From NCBI GenBank assembly GCA_902500805.1, contig CABVSA010000010.1, positions 1 to 64,000 of the forward strand: a stretch of DNA of 64,000 nucleotides. Reading direction: 5' to 3'. The notes beneath the pieces were generated by a model. It did no database searches, was not told the DNA's origin, and saw nothing but the letters and a program-made list of their open reading frames with translations. The translations under genes were made by a program, and so were the position numbers. Of the stretch, positions 25,153-35,535 are shown one piece after another (the first letter of the stretch is position 1; each line of letters opens with the position of its first letter). Source of the DNA: an uncultured Nitrospira sp. (GTDB lineage: Bacteria; Nitrospirota; Nitrospiria; Nitrospirales; Nitrospiraceae).

Positions 25153-27567
25153 CTAAGCCTTCTGTCTTGCCTTGGCTAGCGCCATGGCCATGGCGCTGAG
25201 CGGCTGAGACGGTTGTGCGGTCTGAGCCGATCCCGATTCTCCTCGCCCACGTTGAGTACCGGCGGTATTGTTGCTCGACTGTGCTGAAGAACTCGCACGA
25301 CTTGCGGTATCATCAAGGCGCATCGTTAACGCGATACGCTGGCGTTTCAGATCGACGTCGATCACCTTCACCTTGACGACCTGCCCCGGCTTCACCACCT
25401 CATGAGGATCCTTGATGAAGCGATTAGCCAATGCAGACACATGCACCAGTCCATCTTGATGCACCCCGATGTCAACGAAGGCTCCGAATGCCGCGACATT
25501 CGTGACCACTCCTTCAAGCACCATACCCGGCTGTAAGTCACTCACCGATTCAACCCCGTCACGGAACGTCGCCGTCTTGAATTCAGGCCGAGGATCGCGG
25601 CCGGGCTTTTCCAGTTCGCTAAAAATATCTCGCACCGTCAGCAGGCCAAACTTCTCATCGGTAAAGTCCTCTGCCGAGACCCCCTTCAATACCGCCGACT
25701 TTCCCATCACCTCGGCTATCCCCGTTCCTAACTTGGTCAGAATCCGTTCAACCACCGGATAGGCCTCTGGGTGGACGGCAGAACAGTCTAACGGATTGTC
25801 ACCATCCGGAATGCGCAGGAAGCCTGCCGCTTGCTCGAACGTCTTGTCACCAAGACGAGGGACCTTGCGGATCGCCGTCCGATTGGGAAACGGTCCGTTT
25901 GTATTGCGATACTCCACAATGTTTCGAGCCAAGGCTTTATTGAGCCCTGATACGCGTTCCAGCAACGGGACCGATGCCGTATTCACATTGACTCCGACGG
26001 CGTTGACGCAATCCTCGACCGTGGCATCGAGCGATCTCGCCAAGGCCTTCTGATCCACGTCATGCTGATACTGCCCGACCCCGATCGCCTTCGGCTCGAT
26101 CTTGACCAACTCAGCGAGCGGATCCTGCAGCCGTCGCGCAATGGACACGGCCCCTCGTAAACTGACATCCAGCTCAGGAAACTCCGCCGCGGCAAACGCC
26201 GACGCAGAATAGACCGATGCCCCTGCTTCGCTCACGACGATTTTAGCCAGCTTATGTTCAGGCTTTTGCGCAGCGACCACTTTGATAACCTCCGCCGCCA
26301 ATTTGTCCGTCTCCCGGCTCGCGGTGCCGTTGCCAATCGCCACCAAGTTCACGCCATGCTGAACAATCAGCCGAATCAGGGTCCCCAATGCCCCTTGCCA
26401 ATCGTTACGCGGTTGGTGAGGATAGATTGTCTCTGTGTCCAACAACTTTCCTGTCGCATCAACGACAGCCACTTTGCACCCGGTGCGAATCCCCGGATCG
26501 AGACCAAGAATGGCCTTGGGCCCGGCCGGGGCCGCCAACAACAACTCATGGAGATTCTTTGCAAAAATTCTGATCGCCTCCGCCTCAGCAGATTCTCGCA
26601 ATTGCACGAGCAGCTCCGCACTGATGGTCAGATGCATTTTGACACGCCAGGTCCAGTCACAGACGGTCGCCAACCACTTATCGGCCGGTCGACCACGATC
26701 GGCAATGCCGGCATAAGCGGCAATCAAGGCGACACAGGGATGTGGAACCATGGCCTCGAGGCCCTCTCCCAACCCCAGCTCGAGCTTTAACACCCCGAGA
26801 GTACGACCTCTGAACAGCGCCAAAGCCCGATGCGACGGAATATTCTTGATGGGTTCCGAATAGGCATAGTAGTCACGAAACTTTTCCTCTTCAGCCGTTT
26901 CTTTGTCTTTCATCACCGTCGAAGTCAACACGCCCTCGTTCCATAGGCGCGTTCGTATCGCGGCCAAGAGATCGGCGGTTTCTGCAAACCGCTCCATTAA
27001 GATGTCCCGAGCCCCTTCGAGTGCGGCTTTCACATCCGGCACATTGACGGCCTCCACTCCTTCCGAAGCCGGTACCACGCGAATGTACTTGAGTGCCTCC
27101 TGTTCAGGAATCAACAGAGGATCGGCTAACAGGGCATCCGCCAACGGCTCGAGCCCCGCTTCACGAGCGATTTGTGCGCGCGTGCGTCGTTTCGGTTTGA
27201 AAGGAAGATACAGATCTTCGACGGCCTGTTTAGTCATGGCCGCCTCAAGACTCGAGCGCAAGGCGTCGGTGAGCTTCCCCTGTTCCTCAATGGAAGCCAA
27301 CACAGCCGCGCGCCGCTCCTCCAGCTCACGCAGATAGCGCAGTCGCTCTTCCAGCGTCCTGAGTTGCGTGTCGTCTAGATTCCCTGTCGCCTCTTTCCGA
27401 TATCGCGCAATAAAAGGAACCGTCGCTCCTTCATCGAGCAATGCTACCGCAGCGGCTACTTGCGAGCCTCCAACGCCGAGTTCCTTGGCGATGCTCGGAA
27501 CAATCTTGCGCTGCAGGACATCGGATGGGATGTGAGTTGTGTCGGTTGTCTCCGTCGTCATCGGCAT
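25153..27567 (-). CDS. tex: Tex family RNA-binding transcription/RNA-decay protein
   Basis: An 804-residue Tex protein. Order: Tex N-terminal helical domain, YqgF/RNase H-like domain with [18 protein letters not shown] (about 355), two helix-hairpin-helix motifs around [23 protein letters not shown], and an S1 RNA-binding domain at about 680-745 ([27 protein letters not shown]). Residues at the C-terminus are low-complexity. Tex is a conserved nucleic-acid binding protein affecting transcription and stress/toxin gene expression. The start could be GTG 27570, ATG 27567 or ATG 27561; the first ATG is used. It is monocistronic by context. Confidence 0.93.
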   Translation of the reverse strand: MPMTTETTDTTHIPSDVLQRKIVPSIAKELGVGGSQVAAAVALLDEGATVPFIARYRKEATGNLDDTQLRTLEERLRYLRELEERRAAVLASIEEQGKLTDALRSSLEAAMTKQAVEDLYLPFKPKRRTRAQIAREAGLEPLADALLADPLLIPEQEALKYIRVVPASEGVEAVNVPDVKAALEGARDILMERFAETADLLAAIRTRLWNEGVLTSTVMKDKETAEEEKFRDYYAYSEPIKNIPSHRALALFRGRTLGVLKLELGLGEGLEAMVPHPCVALIAAYAGIADRGRPADKWLATVCDWTWRVKMHLTISAELLVQLRESAEAEAIRIFAKNLHELLLAAPAGPKAILGLDPGIRTGCKVAVVDATGKLLDTETIYPHQPRNDWQGALGTLIRLIVQHGVNLVAIGNGTASRETDKLAAEVIKVVAAQKPEHKLAKIVVSEAGASVYSASAFAAAEFPELDVSLRGAVSIARRLQDPLAELVKIEPKAIGVGQYQHDVDQKALARSLDATVEDCVNAVGVNVNTASVPLLERVSGLNKALARNIVEYRNTNGPFPNRTAIRKVPRLGDKTFEQAAGFLRIPDGDNPLDCSAVHPEAYPVVERILTKLGTGIAEVMGKSAVLKGVSAEDFTDEKFGLLTVRDIFSELEKPGRDPRPEFKTATFRDGVESVSDLQPGMVLEGVVTNVAAFGAFVDIGVHQDGLVHVSALANRFIKDPHEVVKPGQVVKVKVIDVDLKRQRIALTMRLDDTASRASSSAQSSNNTAGTQRGRGESGSAQTAQPSQPLSAMAMALAKARQKA

Positions 27568-27696
27568 CACACGTCTATCTTTCCGAACGCGGCATCAGTC
27601 CGCGCTCTCTGAGAGTTGAAGAAGAGAACGTCATTGTACGTAGGACAATCGTTCATGTGCAGGAGAACAGAACAAGACGCGAGAATAGTCCACAGG

Positions 27697-28407
27697 CTAG
27701 TGTGAAAGGGTTCCAAACGCGGCAAACAACTGCCCAGCCAGATAATGGGTCCCCATGCCGTCACTAAACCGCTTGCGGCGAAGGAAGTCGTTGAAGACTC
27801 GCCCATCGGCCGTCTTGTGGATATCGGGATGCTGCAGATTCATCCGATAGCGTTCAATCCCACGTGACAGTGAACTGACGAAGAGCACGGTGCCGTCGGG
27901 CTCGACCTTCTCCACCACTCCAATATGTGTGAGTGGATCGTTGGGTAAGCCGTCTCCGTTGAAATCCCACGTGTTATGAAAAAAGACCAAGTCCCCTGGA
28001 TGAACGGTCGGGCCATAATGAATCCGCCCATGCTCCATCACATGGGTGTAAATGCGTCCCACCCCGTTTCCACCATCCAGTTCTCCTAATCCACTATAGA
28101 GATCGACGCGCTGCGACGCATAGACGCCTCGCACAAAACCAGAACAATCCGGATTGAAACTTCGGCCCCCGATCTGAATTCGAGATTGCCCAACAAATCG
28201 TACGGCTGTTTTGGCGAGTGCCGCCTGCCGTGGCATTGCCTTCGCCATGGCACAACACGACATGCCCCGCGTTCCCATGGTGGGAATCATCGTCCGATCA
28301 GAGGTGGCTGTGTGACGAGTTCCGGTAACGCAGCCGGAAACTGTCCCGGCGATCAGCAAGACGAGAACACGGCTTGTCCAAGGAGAATAGGACGAGGCTC
28401 GACTCAT
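27697..28407 (-). CDS. NlpC/P60-family lipoprotein
   Basis: A 236-residue protein with a lipoprotein signal (VLVLLIAGTVSGC) and an NlpC/P60-type cysteine peptidase domain. The catalytic Cys is in PDCSGFVRGVYA, PGDLVFFHN forms the next strand, and the catalytic His is in LTHIGVVEKV. Members cleave peptidoglycan stem peptides. It should act in the envelope on muropeptides. The domain is complete but slightly longer than minimal NlpC/P60 domains, with an insertion of HNTWDFNGDGLPND. It is located upstream of tex on the same strand, probably not in one operon. Confidence 0.85.
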   Translation of the reverse strand: MSRASSYSPWTSRVLVLLIAGTVSGCVTGTRHTATSDRTMIPTMGTRGMSCCAMAKAMPRQAALAKTAVRFVGQSRIQIGGRSFNPDCSGFVRGVYASQRVDLYSGLGELDGGNGVGRIYTHVMEHGRIHYGPTVHPGDLVFFHNTWDFNGDGLPNDPLTHIGVVEKVEPDGTVLFVSSLSRGIERYRMNLQHPDIHKTADGRVFNDFLRRKRFSDGMGTHYLAGQLFAAFGTLSH

Positions 28408-28563
28408 TGTCCTTCAGTATACAGATCCGCTGCTGGAAGACAAGACTCGCTCTCTCATCTCACCACCTCCCACACTGCCTGCTGGCCCACGTGGTTCAGG
28501 CCTATGCCACGGATCAACACTTCCGCAGGACACTGCGCTGCTCATAGCGTCTGTACGCTTTCA

Positions 28564-30000
28564 TTACCCTCCCGCACTGCCTACCGGCCCGCCAGGCTCC
28601 GTCATGCGCCATGGATCCAGAAGCTCCCCAAGCCGCTTCTCTGATAACACCTTCTGCTCTTTTGCCACCTGCCGAACAGTCTTCCCGGACTTGTAGGCGT
28701 CCTTTGCCAGTTTCGCCGCGGCTTCATACCCGATCTCCGGCGCCAACGCCGTGCACATGGCCAGACTTTCTTCAATGAGACTCTTGCAACGCTCTTCATT
28801 CGCCTTGATGCCTTCAATACATTTTGCAGAAAAGTTATTCGACGCCGTCGCGAGCAGTTCGATCGACTGGAGCAGGTTATAGGCCATGACCGGCATCATC
28901 ACAATCAGTTCAAAATTCGCCGCCTGCCCACCCACCGTTACCGTGACATCGTTTCCAATGACCTGGGCACAGACCATCGTCACAGACTCGGCAATGACGG
29001 GATTGACCTTCCCCGGCATGATGGATGACCCTGGTTGCGTCTCCGGCAGATTGATTTCCCCGAGCCCACAACGAGGACCGGACCCGAGCCAGCGAATGTC
29101 ATTGGCAATCTTCATCAAGCTCACCGCGACGTTTCGCAACTGCCCGCTTGCCTCAACCAGCGAGTCTTGCGCTGATTGAGCTTCAAAGTGATTCTTAGCT
29201 TCTTTGAATGAACAGCCGGTCTCCTTCGAAATAATCGACATCACCTTTGCAGAAAACTTCGGATGACAGTTCAGCCCTGTCCCCACTGCAGTTCCACCCA
29301 AGGCCACTTCACTCAAAGCTGCCTGAGCTTGTGTGACGCGCTGAATACCGAGCTCAATCTGACGCGCATAACCACCGAATTCTTGTCCTAGGCGAACCGG
29401 GGTGGCGTCTTGGAGGTGCGTCCGTCCAATCTTGACGATCTTGTCGAACTCCTTCGCTTTGTTCTTCAAGGCCTTGTGCAGCCGAGTCAAGGCAGGAAGA
29501 AGCTGATGTTGCATCATCTCCGACGCGGCGATATGAATGGCCGTGGGGATCACGTCGTTGCTCGACTGGCCGAGATTGACATGGTCGTTCGGATGCACCA
29601 GCTTGCTGCCTCGCGCACCACCAAGCAATTCCGTGGCACGATTTGAGATAACCTCGTTGGTGTTCATGTTTGTGGACGTGCCGGAACCGGTCTGAAAAAT
29701 ATCCACGGGAAACTCGACGTCCAGCTTGCCATCGACCACTTCCGTGGCCGCTCGTTTAATCGCCTCCGCCGGCTGTTTGTCCAACAACCCAAGGGCGTGG
29801 TTCACGGTCGCAGCCGCCCGTTTGATCATGCCCATGGCCCGAATGACGGATCGCGGCATCCGAAGCGTGCTGATCGGAAAATTCTCGATGGCGCGGGCAG
29901 TCTGCACTCCATAGTAGGCTTCGGCGGGAACAGCCAACTCCCCCATCGTATCGCGTTCCATCCTGGTTGCAGACGCGGGAAGACTCTGATTCGTTTTCAT
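28564..30000 (-). CDS. fumC: class II fumarate hydratase
   Basis: A 478-residue member of the fumarase/aspartase superfamily. TGSGTSTNMNTNEVI and the signature GSSIMPGKVNP (with Gly, as in fumarases, rather than the Ala of aspartases) identify fumarase. It reversibly hydrates fumarate to malate; in a reductive TCA cycle it would run toward fumarate. ATG 30000 is used because GGAG lies eight bases upstream; a GTG at 30009 overlaps that sequence. Length fits. It is monocistronic and the 30001-30424 region upstream shows no gene I can support. Confidence 0.9.
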   Translation of the reverse strand: MKTNQSLPASATRMERDTMGELAVPAEAYYGVQTARAIENFPISTLRMPRSVIRAMGMIKRAAATVNHALGLLDKQPAEAIKRAATEVVDGKLDVEFPVDIFQTGSGTSTNMNTNEVISNRATELLGGARGSKLVHPNDHVNLGQSSNDVIPTAIHIAASEMMQHQLLPALTRLHKALKNKAKEFDKIVKIGRTHLQDATPVRLGQEFGGYARQIELGIQRVTQAQAALSEVALGGTAVGTGLNCHPKFSAKVMSIISKETGCSFKEAKNHFEAQSAQDSLVEASGQLRNVAVSLMKIANDIRWLGSGPRCGLGEINLPETQPGSSIMPGKVNPVIAESVTMVCAQVIGNDVTVTVGGQAANFELIVMMPVMAYNLLQSIELLATASNNFSAKCIEGIKANEERCKSLIEESLAMCTALAPEIGYEAAAKLAKDAYKSGKTVRQVAKEQKVLSEKRLGELLDPWRMTEPGGPVGSAGG

Positions 30001-30424
30001 GCGTGGCACTCCATTATTGTAAGGGTGTCATACTCCTTGCGGGCGCCATGATAAACTCAGTACGTCGATTTTCACAAGTGCATGGACGGCAAACTCACCG
30101 CTGAGCCGTCAGCAGGCGTTAAAGAAACATCCCTGCGGAACTCGCACTCATCACAGTCTGATCGTCGACAGACTGGCAGTGCTGGCCAATCGCCTCTGGG
30201 AAATATCTCCAGCCTAAGTATGCTCATCCAAACCAGCAATCAGAAGGCTCTGCAAGCTAAGATATTATATGGAGGGAAACGGCTGAAGAGTGCGCACGGC
30301 ATGGGTGGAGGGTAATAGGCACTGAGATACCAGACTCATGGCCAGCAATCTCACCATATTGTTTTGGACACGAGCGCTCAGTTGCGAGACCGTACCCGAC
30401 GAGTCTGGTTCTGCTCGCTAACTC

Positions 30425-30688
30425 TCACATCTGAGTCACGTCTTGTTCAGCCCGATTGCCGCTCTCGACCTCTGGCTGAAACGCAAATGTGGTTTTGGGT
30501 GTCACAACCTGGAATAGCTGCAGAATGTCGATACTCATCCCGACCAAGGCAAGAGACCATCCACCGACGATCATCCACCAGACCAATGAAAACATGTCCG
30601 AAGGCTGATCGAAGTTGAAGACCGCCACGACCCCTCCAAGCGCCAGCACCATCCCAACCGTCATCAGCACGTAGCAGAGAATTTTCAT
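30425..30688 (-). CDS. small two-helix inner-membrane protein
   Basis: An 87-residue protein starting at ATG 30688, with AGGAGG five bases upstream. Two hydrophobic stretches are clear: ILCYVLMTVGMVLALGGVVAVF and a second around WWMIVGGWSLALVGMSIDIL. The C-terminal 30 residues are polar (PEVESGNRAEQDVTQM) and probably cytoplasmic. No family is recognised. The strong ribosome binding site is the best evidence that it is a real gene. It stands alone between fumC and the secretion locus. Confidence 0.65.
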   Translation of the reverse strand: MKILCYVLMTVGMVLALGGVVAVFNFDQPSDMFSLVWWMIVGGWSLALVGMSIDILQLFQVVTPKTTFAFQPEVESGNRAEQDVTQM

Positions 30689-30694
30689 CCTCAC

Positions 30695-31225
30695 CTCCTC
30701 AAACCGGTCAAGTGTATGAACCAGTTCAACAATCGAACGGAGAACCTACCTACCTACCTCCCTTCCCAGCGCCTGCACGGCGAACGACGCACGACACCTA
30801 TTGGAGATTCGGGTGACCGCGAGACACGAAGTACCAACGGCACTCTACTCGATTTCACCACCGTTGCAATCCAGCAGAATGCCCCTACCCCATAGATCTG
30901 ATTGGATCAGGATGGTCCTTGGACTGAATAGCCCAACCTACATCAAGGCGAGGACACTTCTGCGGAGGAAATATTCATCGTCCATGAACTGTGACGCGTA
31001 TCTCGTCATCTGGAACAATTGTTTCAGGTAGGGGGTTCAAGTTTCACGTTGCGTGGGAGCATTCTCCCCAAACTTGAAACGAGAAACCCAAAACTCGAAA
31101 CTGGCTAACAGAAGTACACTTCACGAACAACGGTTTGTACTTTACACGCCTCGTTGCCTACAGCGGAAGACACCTACCGCACAGAGGCTGAGAAGCTCAT
31201 GTTGAGGCGTACTGACAGAGATAGC
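30695..31225. other. gene-free stretch with one hairpin repeat
   Basis: No convincing gene. Frames present lack ribosome binding sites and family resemblance. The GTTTC-type hairpin at 31035-31103 occupies part of it; a short Thr/Pro-like run of ACCTACCT words lies near 30748. The TolC gene terminates at its right edge. Confidence 0.5.
31035..31103. repeat. GTTTC/GAAAC hairpin repeat, copy a
   Basis: The left arm TTCAAGTTTCACGTTGCGTG (31036-31055) pairs imperfectly with AACTTGAAACGAGAAACCC (31071-31089). It shares the core GTTTCACGTTGC, a TGGGAG block and CTTGAAAC with copy g at 54673. Confidence 0.7.
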
Positions 31226-32644
31226 TTACGGGTTGCGCAATTCCTCTATTCGTCCTTTCGCCCTGGCAAGATTCACCCGCGAGGCATGCACGCGGAACAG
31301 GGCATCAATCATGTTGTCTTTCGCCCGGACAAGGGAGAACAACGCATTCGACAACTCCAATGTATTCGAGCTCAAGGTTCGGATACGCTCGCGAGCCAGC
31401 CCCACTTCGGTCATGGAGGCTTTGAGACCATCTTTCGCGATCCGCTGCTGTTCGAGTGAGGCCTTCAGGGTCACCAGCGCGTCCCGAACTTCCATCCCGA
31501 TCTGGTTCTTCACCAGATCTAGTTTGTAGGCCTCCTGGTTATATTCACTCACACTCTGCCCGATGCGGCCTTCCCGTTGTCCTCCGTCAAAAATCGGAAT
31601 CGACAGCTGAACTCCGACGTTGTAGGTCCCGGTATTGTTTTCAAATCGATTGCCGATCAATCCGTAATTGCCTTCCGCCGACAGCGAGGGAAGCCGCTCC
31701 CCTTTGATCGAACGCAGACCCAATTCCGCCGTTCTGATCCGTTGCACCTGGGCCTTAAGCTCAGGTCGCTCGGTGCCGGCTGCCTCCAACGCACCGTGAA
31801 GTGAGGGAAGCGCCCCTTCGTAGGCCTTCAGTGAATCCGTGAGTTGAAGCGACAGGTCATATCCGATCCCGATGGAGTTCAGCAGCATGAACTTGGCCCG
31901 CTCGACCTCGCCCTTGGCCAATTCAAGGCGCTGCCGTTCATTCTCGAGTTGTGATTCCAATCGCGCCGCGTCGAGGCCGGTTGCCATCCCACCCACCTGC
32001 CGGTTTTTGACGAACGCCACCAGGTCCTCATAGAGGGCCACATTGGCCGTTCGCGCATCGACCGTGTCCTGGTAGCGCAGCACCTCGAAGTAGGACAGAG
32101 CTACCTTCGCCACCGTGTCGTTCTCGGTGGTGGCTGAATCCAGCTCGGCCACCTGTAGGGCGGACCGCGAGGCCCGCCACCGTTCGATCAAACTTAAACT
32201 GAACAGGGACTGAGTAAAGGAGGCGCGGCCGTCGACGATATCGAATGGGTCGGTCCTCACCGGCCTTCCACCGATGGTACCGAGGAAAAACGTTTGGTGG
32301 TTGTACTTACCAGCGGCGGCCACATTCGGAAGAAGCGCACCCAATTGCGTGCGGGTGGCCGCGCGCGCGGCCTCAATTTTTTCTCGATATAAACGGATGT
32401 TGGGACTCTTGCCGAGCGCCAACTCGATAGCCTCCGCCAGCGACATCTTCAGCACCGGCGGATTCTCTGGCGGCAGCGGAAGCGCAACACCCTCTTGCGC
32501 CCGTACCGCCATACCGGTCGCGCACAGCCACGTCAGGACGACAATACCCATGAGGGCTCGACGAGGAATAATGAGCCCCCATGTTCGTCCCCGCGATGAT
32601 TCCACCCCTCGGCCCGTCACCCGAGATGGCGCTCTGCCTCTCAT
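31226..32644 (-). CDS. TolC-family outer-membrane channel protein
   Basis: A 472-residue TolC/outer membrane efflux protein. After a signal-like stretch (MGIVVLTWLCATGMAVRAQ) come two OEP repeats: the first around MSLAEAIELALGKSPNIRLYREKIEAARAATRTQLG and the second around VQLSIPIFDGGQREGRI, with long heptad-rich helices between them. Such trimers form the outer-membrane duct of secretion and efflux systems. AGGAGGGAG precedes the ATG. It is the last gene of the secretion locus, 12 bases after the adaptor gene. Confidence 0.93.
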   Translation of the reverse strand: MRGRAPSRVTGRGVESSRGRTWGLIIPRRALMGIVVLTWLCATGMAVRAQEGVALPLPPENPPVLKMSLAEAIELALGKSPNIRLYREKIEAARAATRTQLGALLPNVAAAGKYNHQTFFLGTIGGRPVRTDPFDIVDGRASFTQSLFSLSLIERWRASRSALQVAELDSATTENDTVAKVALSYFEVLRYQDTVDARTANVALYEDLVAFVKNRQVGGMATGLDAARLESQLENERQRLELAKGEVERAKFMLLNSIGIGYDLSLQLTDSLKAYEGALPSLHGALEAAGTERPELKAQVQRIRTAELGLRSIKGERLPSLSAEGNYGLIGNRFENNTGTYNVGVQLSIPIFDGGQREGRIGQSVSEYNQEAYKLDLVKNQIGMEVRDALVTLKASLEQQRIAKDGLKASMTEVGLARERIRTLSSNTLELSNALFSLVRAKDNMIDALFRVHASRVNLARAKGRIEELRNP

Positions 32645-32656
32645 CGAGTCTCCCTC

Positions 32657-33547
32657 CTATTTCGCCGTCTGAAATTTCACGGTGCAGGCCAGTCCAGCCG
32701 GCAAGGCGTTATTGGGATTCGGCATTTCCAACCGAACCCCGAACGTACCGCTCGCGCTGTCGACCACGCGATTCACCACGGTCACATGCGCTTGATAGGT
32801 GGCTGAGCCGCCGCCTTCCGGATGTACGTCCGCTTTCATGCCGAGTGTGATTTTCCCCAGCAGGCTCAACGGCGCAAAGACTTCGATGCGCAGCGGATTG
32901 ATCTGCGCCAACTTCAAGATCGGCGTTTTGCCGGCCAATTCACCGGGAGACAAGAGCCGGTCGACGACGACACCAGTCAGCGGGCTGGAAATGGTACGGA
33001 GCTGCAACGCCGCCGTAGCTCGTTGCCACTCCAGTCCATCGATCTGTTTCCTTTCCGTCGCCTCTAGATATGCAATGTCCGCAAGATTTCGTTCCGTCTC
33101 GGCTTCATCGAGTTCATGCTTTGCAATGGAGTTTGACTTAAACAGATCCGTCGCCCGACCAAGCTTTCTTTCACTGAAGGCCATCTTGGCCTGCGTGCTT
33201 TTGATCGTCGCCTCCGCTTCTGCCTTCGCCTTCGCCAGCGCAACCGTGGACTTTTCCACGCTCGCCTCCAGTGCGACCACAGCTTGCCCCTTCGTCACCC
33301 AATCGCCCCGTTCGACATGCACCGTCTGGATGATGCCTTCGACCGGTGATCCAATGGACACTTCCATAAAGGGTTTCATGATGCAGGCCAGATTGTCGGA
33401 GGCGTCACTCGCCGTAAGCCCGCCACACCACCCGATAACCAGACAGAGTGAAACCCGTATGACGGAGCCACAAGGACGCAACCCGTTCCTGACAGATCTG
33501 ACGAACGACTCTGAATCCATCCTCACCATCGCATTCGCCCCCATCAT
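32657..33547 (-). CDS. periplasmic adaptor (HlyD/membrane-fusion type)
   Basis: A 296-residue adaptor. It has an N-terminal hydrophobic segment (VIRVSLCLVIGWCGGLTAS), a biotinyl-lipoyl-like half (GSPVEGIIQTVHVERGDWVTKGQAVVAL), a coiled-coil hairpin (AKAKAEAEATIKSTQAKMAFSERKL) and the second lipoyl half plus beta-barrel (LTGVVVDRLLSPGELAGKTPILKL). It should bridge inner-membrane components and TolC. Its ATG overlaps the SecA-like stop in the arrangement ATGA, and the TolC gene follows after 12 bases, so the three are almost certainly co-translated. Confidence 0.92.
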   Translation of the reverse strand: MMGANAMVRMDSESFVRSVRNGLRPCGSVIRVSLCLVIGWCGGLTASDASDNLACIMKPFMEVSIGSPVEGIIQTVHVERGDWVTKGQAVVALEASVEKSTVALAKAKAEAEATIKSTQAKMAFSERKLGRATDLFKSNSIAKHELDEAETERNLADIAYLEATERKQIDGLEWQRATAALQLRTISSPLTGVVVDRLLSPGELAGKTPILKLAQINPLRIEVFAPLSLLGKITLGMKADVHPEGGGSATYQAHVTVVNRVVDSASGTFGVRLEMPNPNNALPAGLACTVKFQTAK

Positions 33548-35535
33548 TCCACCCGTCCCGAAAACGCCAGCGTGGATTCGAGTTGGTCTTCATGCTGAAG
33601 CAATTCCCGGCGCATACGGGCATGCAGCCGTTCCGCCGACCGTTGGGCCACACGCACGAGCCATTGCGCTGGCCATCCTTGCAAGGGTGTCCCTGGTTTC
33701 AGGAGCAGTGAGGCAACCCACCGGATGACCGCCCCCCGAGAGGCGACCAACAGTTCATCTTCCAAGGACGTCACGGTTTCGTAACTGCCGGGATCTCCTT
33801 GCCGGCCGGTCCGCCCGTAGAGCTGCCGATCGATCCGTGCGGCTTCGTGCCGTTCCGTCGCGATCACATGCAGCCCGCCGGCCTGGGCCACGGAACGAAG
33901 CAGTTTGATATCAGTACCGCGCCCCGCCATGTTCGTCGCCACCGTGACTCGTCCGGACTCACCGGCTGCGGCCACGACCCCAGCCTCCTCCTGATCTTGC
34001 CTCGCATTGAGTACGACATGCCCAATCTTCGCTCTGGTTAAGTGTTCACTCAGAATCTCAGAGGCCTCAACCGACCTTGTGCCGACAAGAACCGGGCGTC
34101 CCTGTTCCCGCAAGGCTCGGATCCGCTCCACAACCGCTTCCCACTTCTGGTCCGCCGTGGCGAACAAGCGCTCCCCCATCCACCGGCGCTGAAGCGGGCG
34201 ATTCGTCGGAACCCTCACGGTCGCAAGTCGATAGACGGCCCATAGTTCACCGGCCACCTCCTGTGCGGTGCCGGTCATGCCGGAAAGCCAGAGATAACGC
34301 CGAAAAAATCGCTGATAGGTGATGCGCGCCAGCGGCCTGTTCATCGGCGTCACCGGACATCCTTCCTTCAACTCGATCATTTGGTGCAGCCCATGTTCCC
34401 AGGACCGATCTCCCATGACACGTCCTGTATATTCATCGATGATCTGCACCTTCTCACCGCGGACAAGATAGTGCACATCGCGTTGAAACAGATGGAGCGC
34501 CGTCAACGCCTGCCGAACCAGCTCTTCCCTCCGCCTCGGTCCCGACCAGAGACCTGTGAGCCCTACCGCCCGAGTGGTGAGTGTGGTTTGCCCGCTTGAC
34601 GTGAGCCGGATGGTTCGCTCTCGTCCGTCCAGAGAGAAATCCTGCCCCCTCACCAAGCCGCGAGCCAGCGTCAACGCCGTCTCATAAATATCCCTTTCCG
34701 GCACGTCACCCCCGACCCCGGAAATGATCAAGGGCACCCGCGCTTCATCTACCAATACACTATCGGCTTCATCGACGATGCCGAAACACAAGCCCCGCAA
34801 GACCAACTGCCGCACCCGCGCCGCATCGCCGTACAGTTGCTCCAATTGAAGTTGGATACGATTCGGCTGCCGCCCGACCGCCAACCGGTCTCGGAGATAG
34901 TCGAACGCCAGTTCTTTATTGCAGCAGTACGTCACGTTGCAGCCATACGCACTCCGTCGCGCGACCGGATTGAGCTCATGGATCACGGCTCCGACGCTGA
35001 GTCCGAGCATCTCATAGAGCGGAGCCATCTCACGGGCATCCCGGCCCGTCAGGTAGTCGTTGACTGTGATCACATGGACCGGCACCCCAGCCATCGCAAC
35101 GGTTGCCGCGGCCAAGGTCGCGGTGAGCGTCTTGCCCTCTCCCGTCGCCATTTCCGCGATGCAACCGTTCAGCAAGACCCACCCACCAAGAATCTGCACG
35201 TCATAGTGCCGTTGCCCGAGCGTGCGGTGCGCCACTTCCCGGATCAGGGCGAAGGATCGACACACCCGCTCCTCCAAAAGACCATCCCGCCGCAAACTTT
35301 GACGCAATTGCGTCGCTCGTTCAGTGAGCTGCTCATCCGACAGCCTTACAAGCTCGCGGCCCTGCGTGGCCACCTGTTCGACAATCGTTGTGTTTCGACA
35401 CAGTCGCACTCGATGCCGACGCAGTAGTGGACTGACCACGCGAGCCCCTTGCCGGTCGAACCAACCCTCCTGGGGGACAGATCGTTCCGGGTAAGCACTG
35501 TGTAACGCCGTGCGTTCGCGCGCCAGATCAAACAT
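33544..35535 (-). CDS. SecA-like ATPase lacking the two-helix finger and C-terminal domains
   Basis: A 663-residue SecA paralogue. Walker A is MATGEGKTLTATLAA (about 129-143), then ITVNDYLTGRDAREM, DEADSVLVDEAR (DEAD box at 255), QIIDEYTGRVMGDR, SGMTGTA, LVGTRSVEASE, NMAGRGTDI and ERHEAARIDRQLYGRTGRQGDPG. So both RecA-like domains are complete. A somewhat shortened preprotein-crosslinking region lies at 274-348. After LEDELL only about 65 residues remain; SecA's helical wing, two-helix finger and zinc-binding tail are missing. Housekeeping SecA is normally 830-900 residues. Its start overlaps the M50 gene by eight bases and its stop overlaps the adaptor ATG. Confidence 0.93.
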   Translation of the reverse strand: MFDLARERTALHSAYPERSVPQEGWFDRQGARVVSPLLRRHRVRLCRNTTIVEQVATQGRELVRLSDEQLTERATQLRQSLRRDGLLEERVCRSFALIREVAHRTLGQRHYDVQILGGWVLLNGCIAEMATGEGKTLTATLAAATVAMAGVPVHVITVNDYLTGRDAREMAPLYEMLGLSVGAVIHELNPVARRSAYGCNVTYCCNKELAFDYLRDRLAVGRQPNRIQLQLEQLYGDAARVRQLVLRGLCFGIVDEADSVLVDEARVPLIISGVGGDVPERDIYETALTLARGLVRGQDFSLDGRERTIRLTSSGQTTLTTRAVGLTGLWSGPRRREELVRQALTALHLFQRDVHYLVRGEKVQIIDEYTGRVMGDRSWEHGLHQMIELKEGCPVTPMNRPLARITYQRFFRRYLWLSGMTGTAQEVAGELWAVYRLATVRVPTNRPLQRRWMGERLFATADQKWEAVVERIRALREQGRPVLVGTRSVEASEILSEHLTRAKIGHVVLNARQDQEEAGVVAAAGESGRVTVATNMAGRGTDIKLLRSVAQAGGLHVIATERHEAARIDRQLYGRTGRQGDPGSYETVTSLEDELLVASRGAVIRWVASLLLKPGTPLQGWPAQWLVRVAQRSAERLHARMRRELLQHEDQLESTLAFSGRVE

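Noticed and set aside
30082-30315. A 77-codon plus-strand frame upstream of fumC
   Set aside because: Low-complexity Ser/Gln-rich translation without a ribosome binding site.
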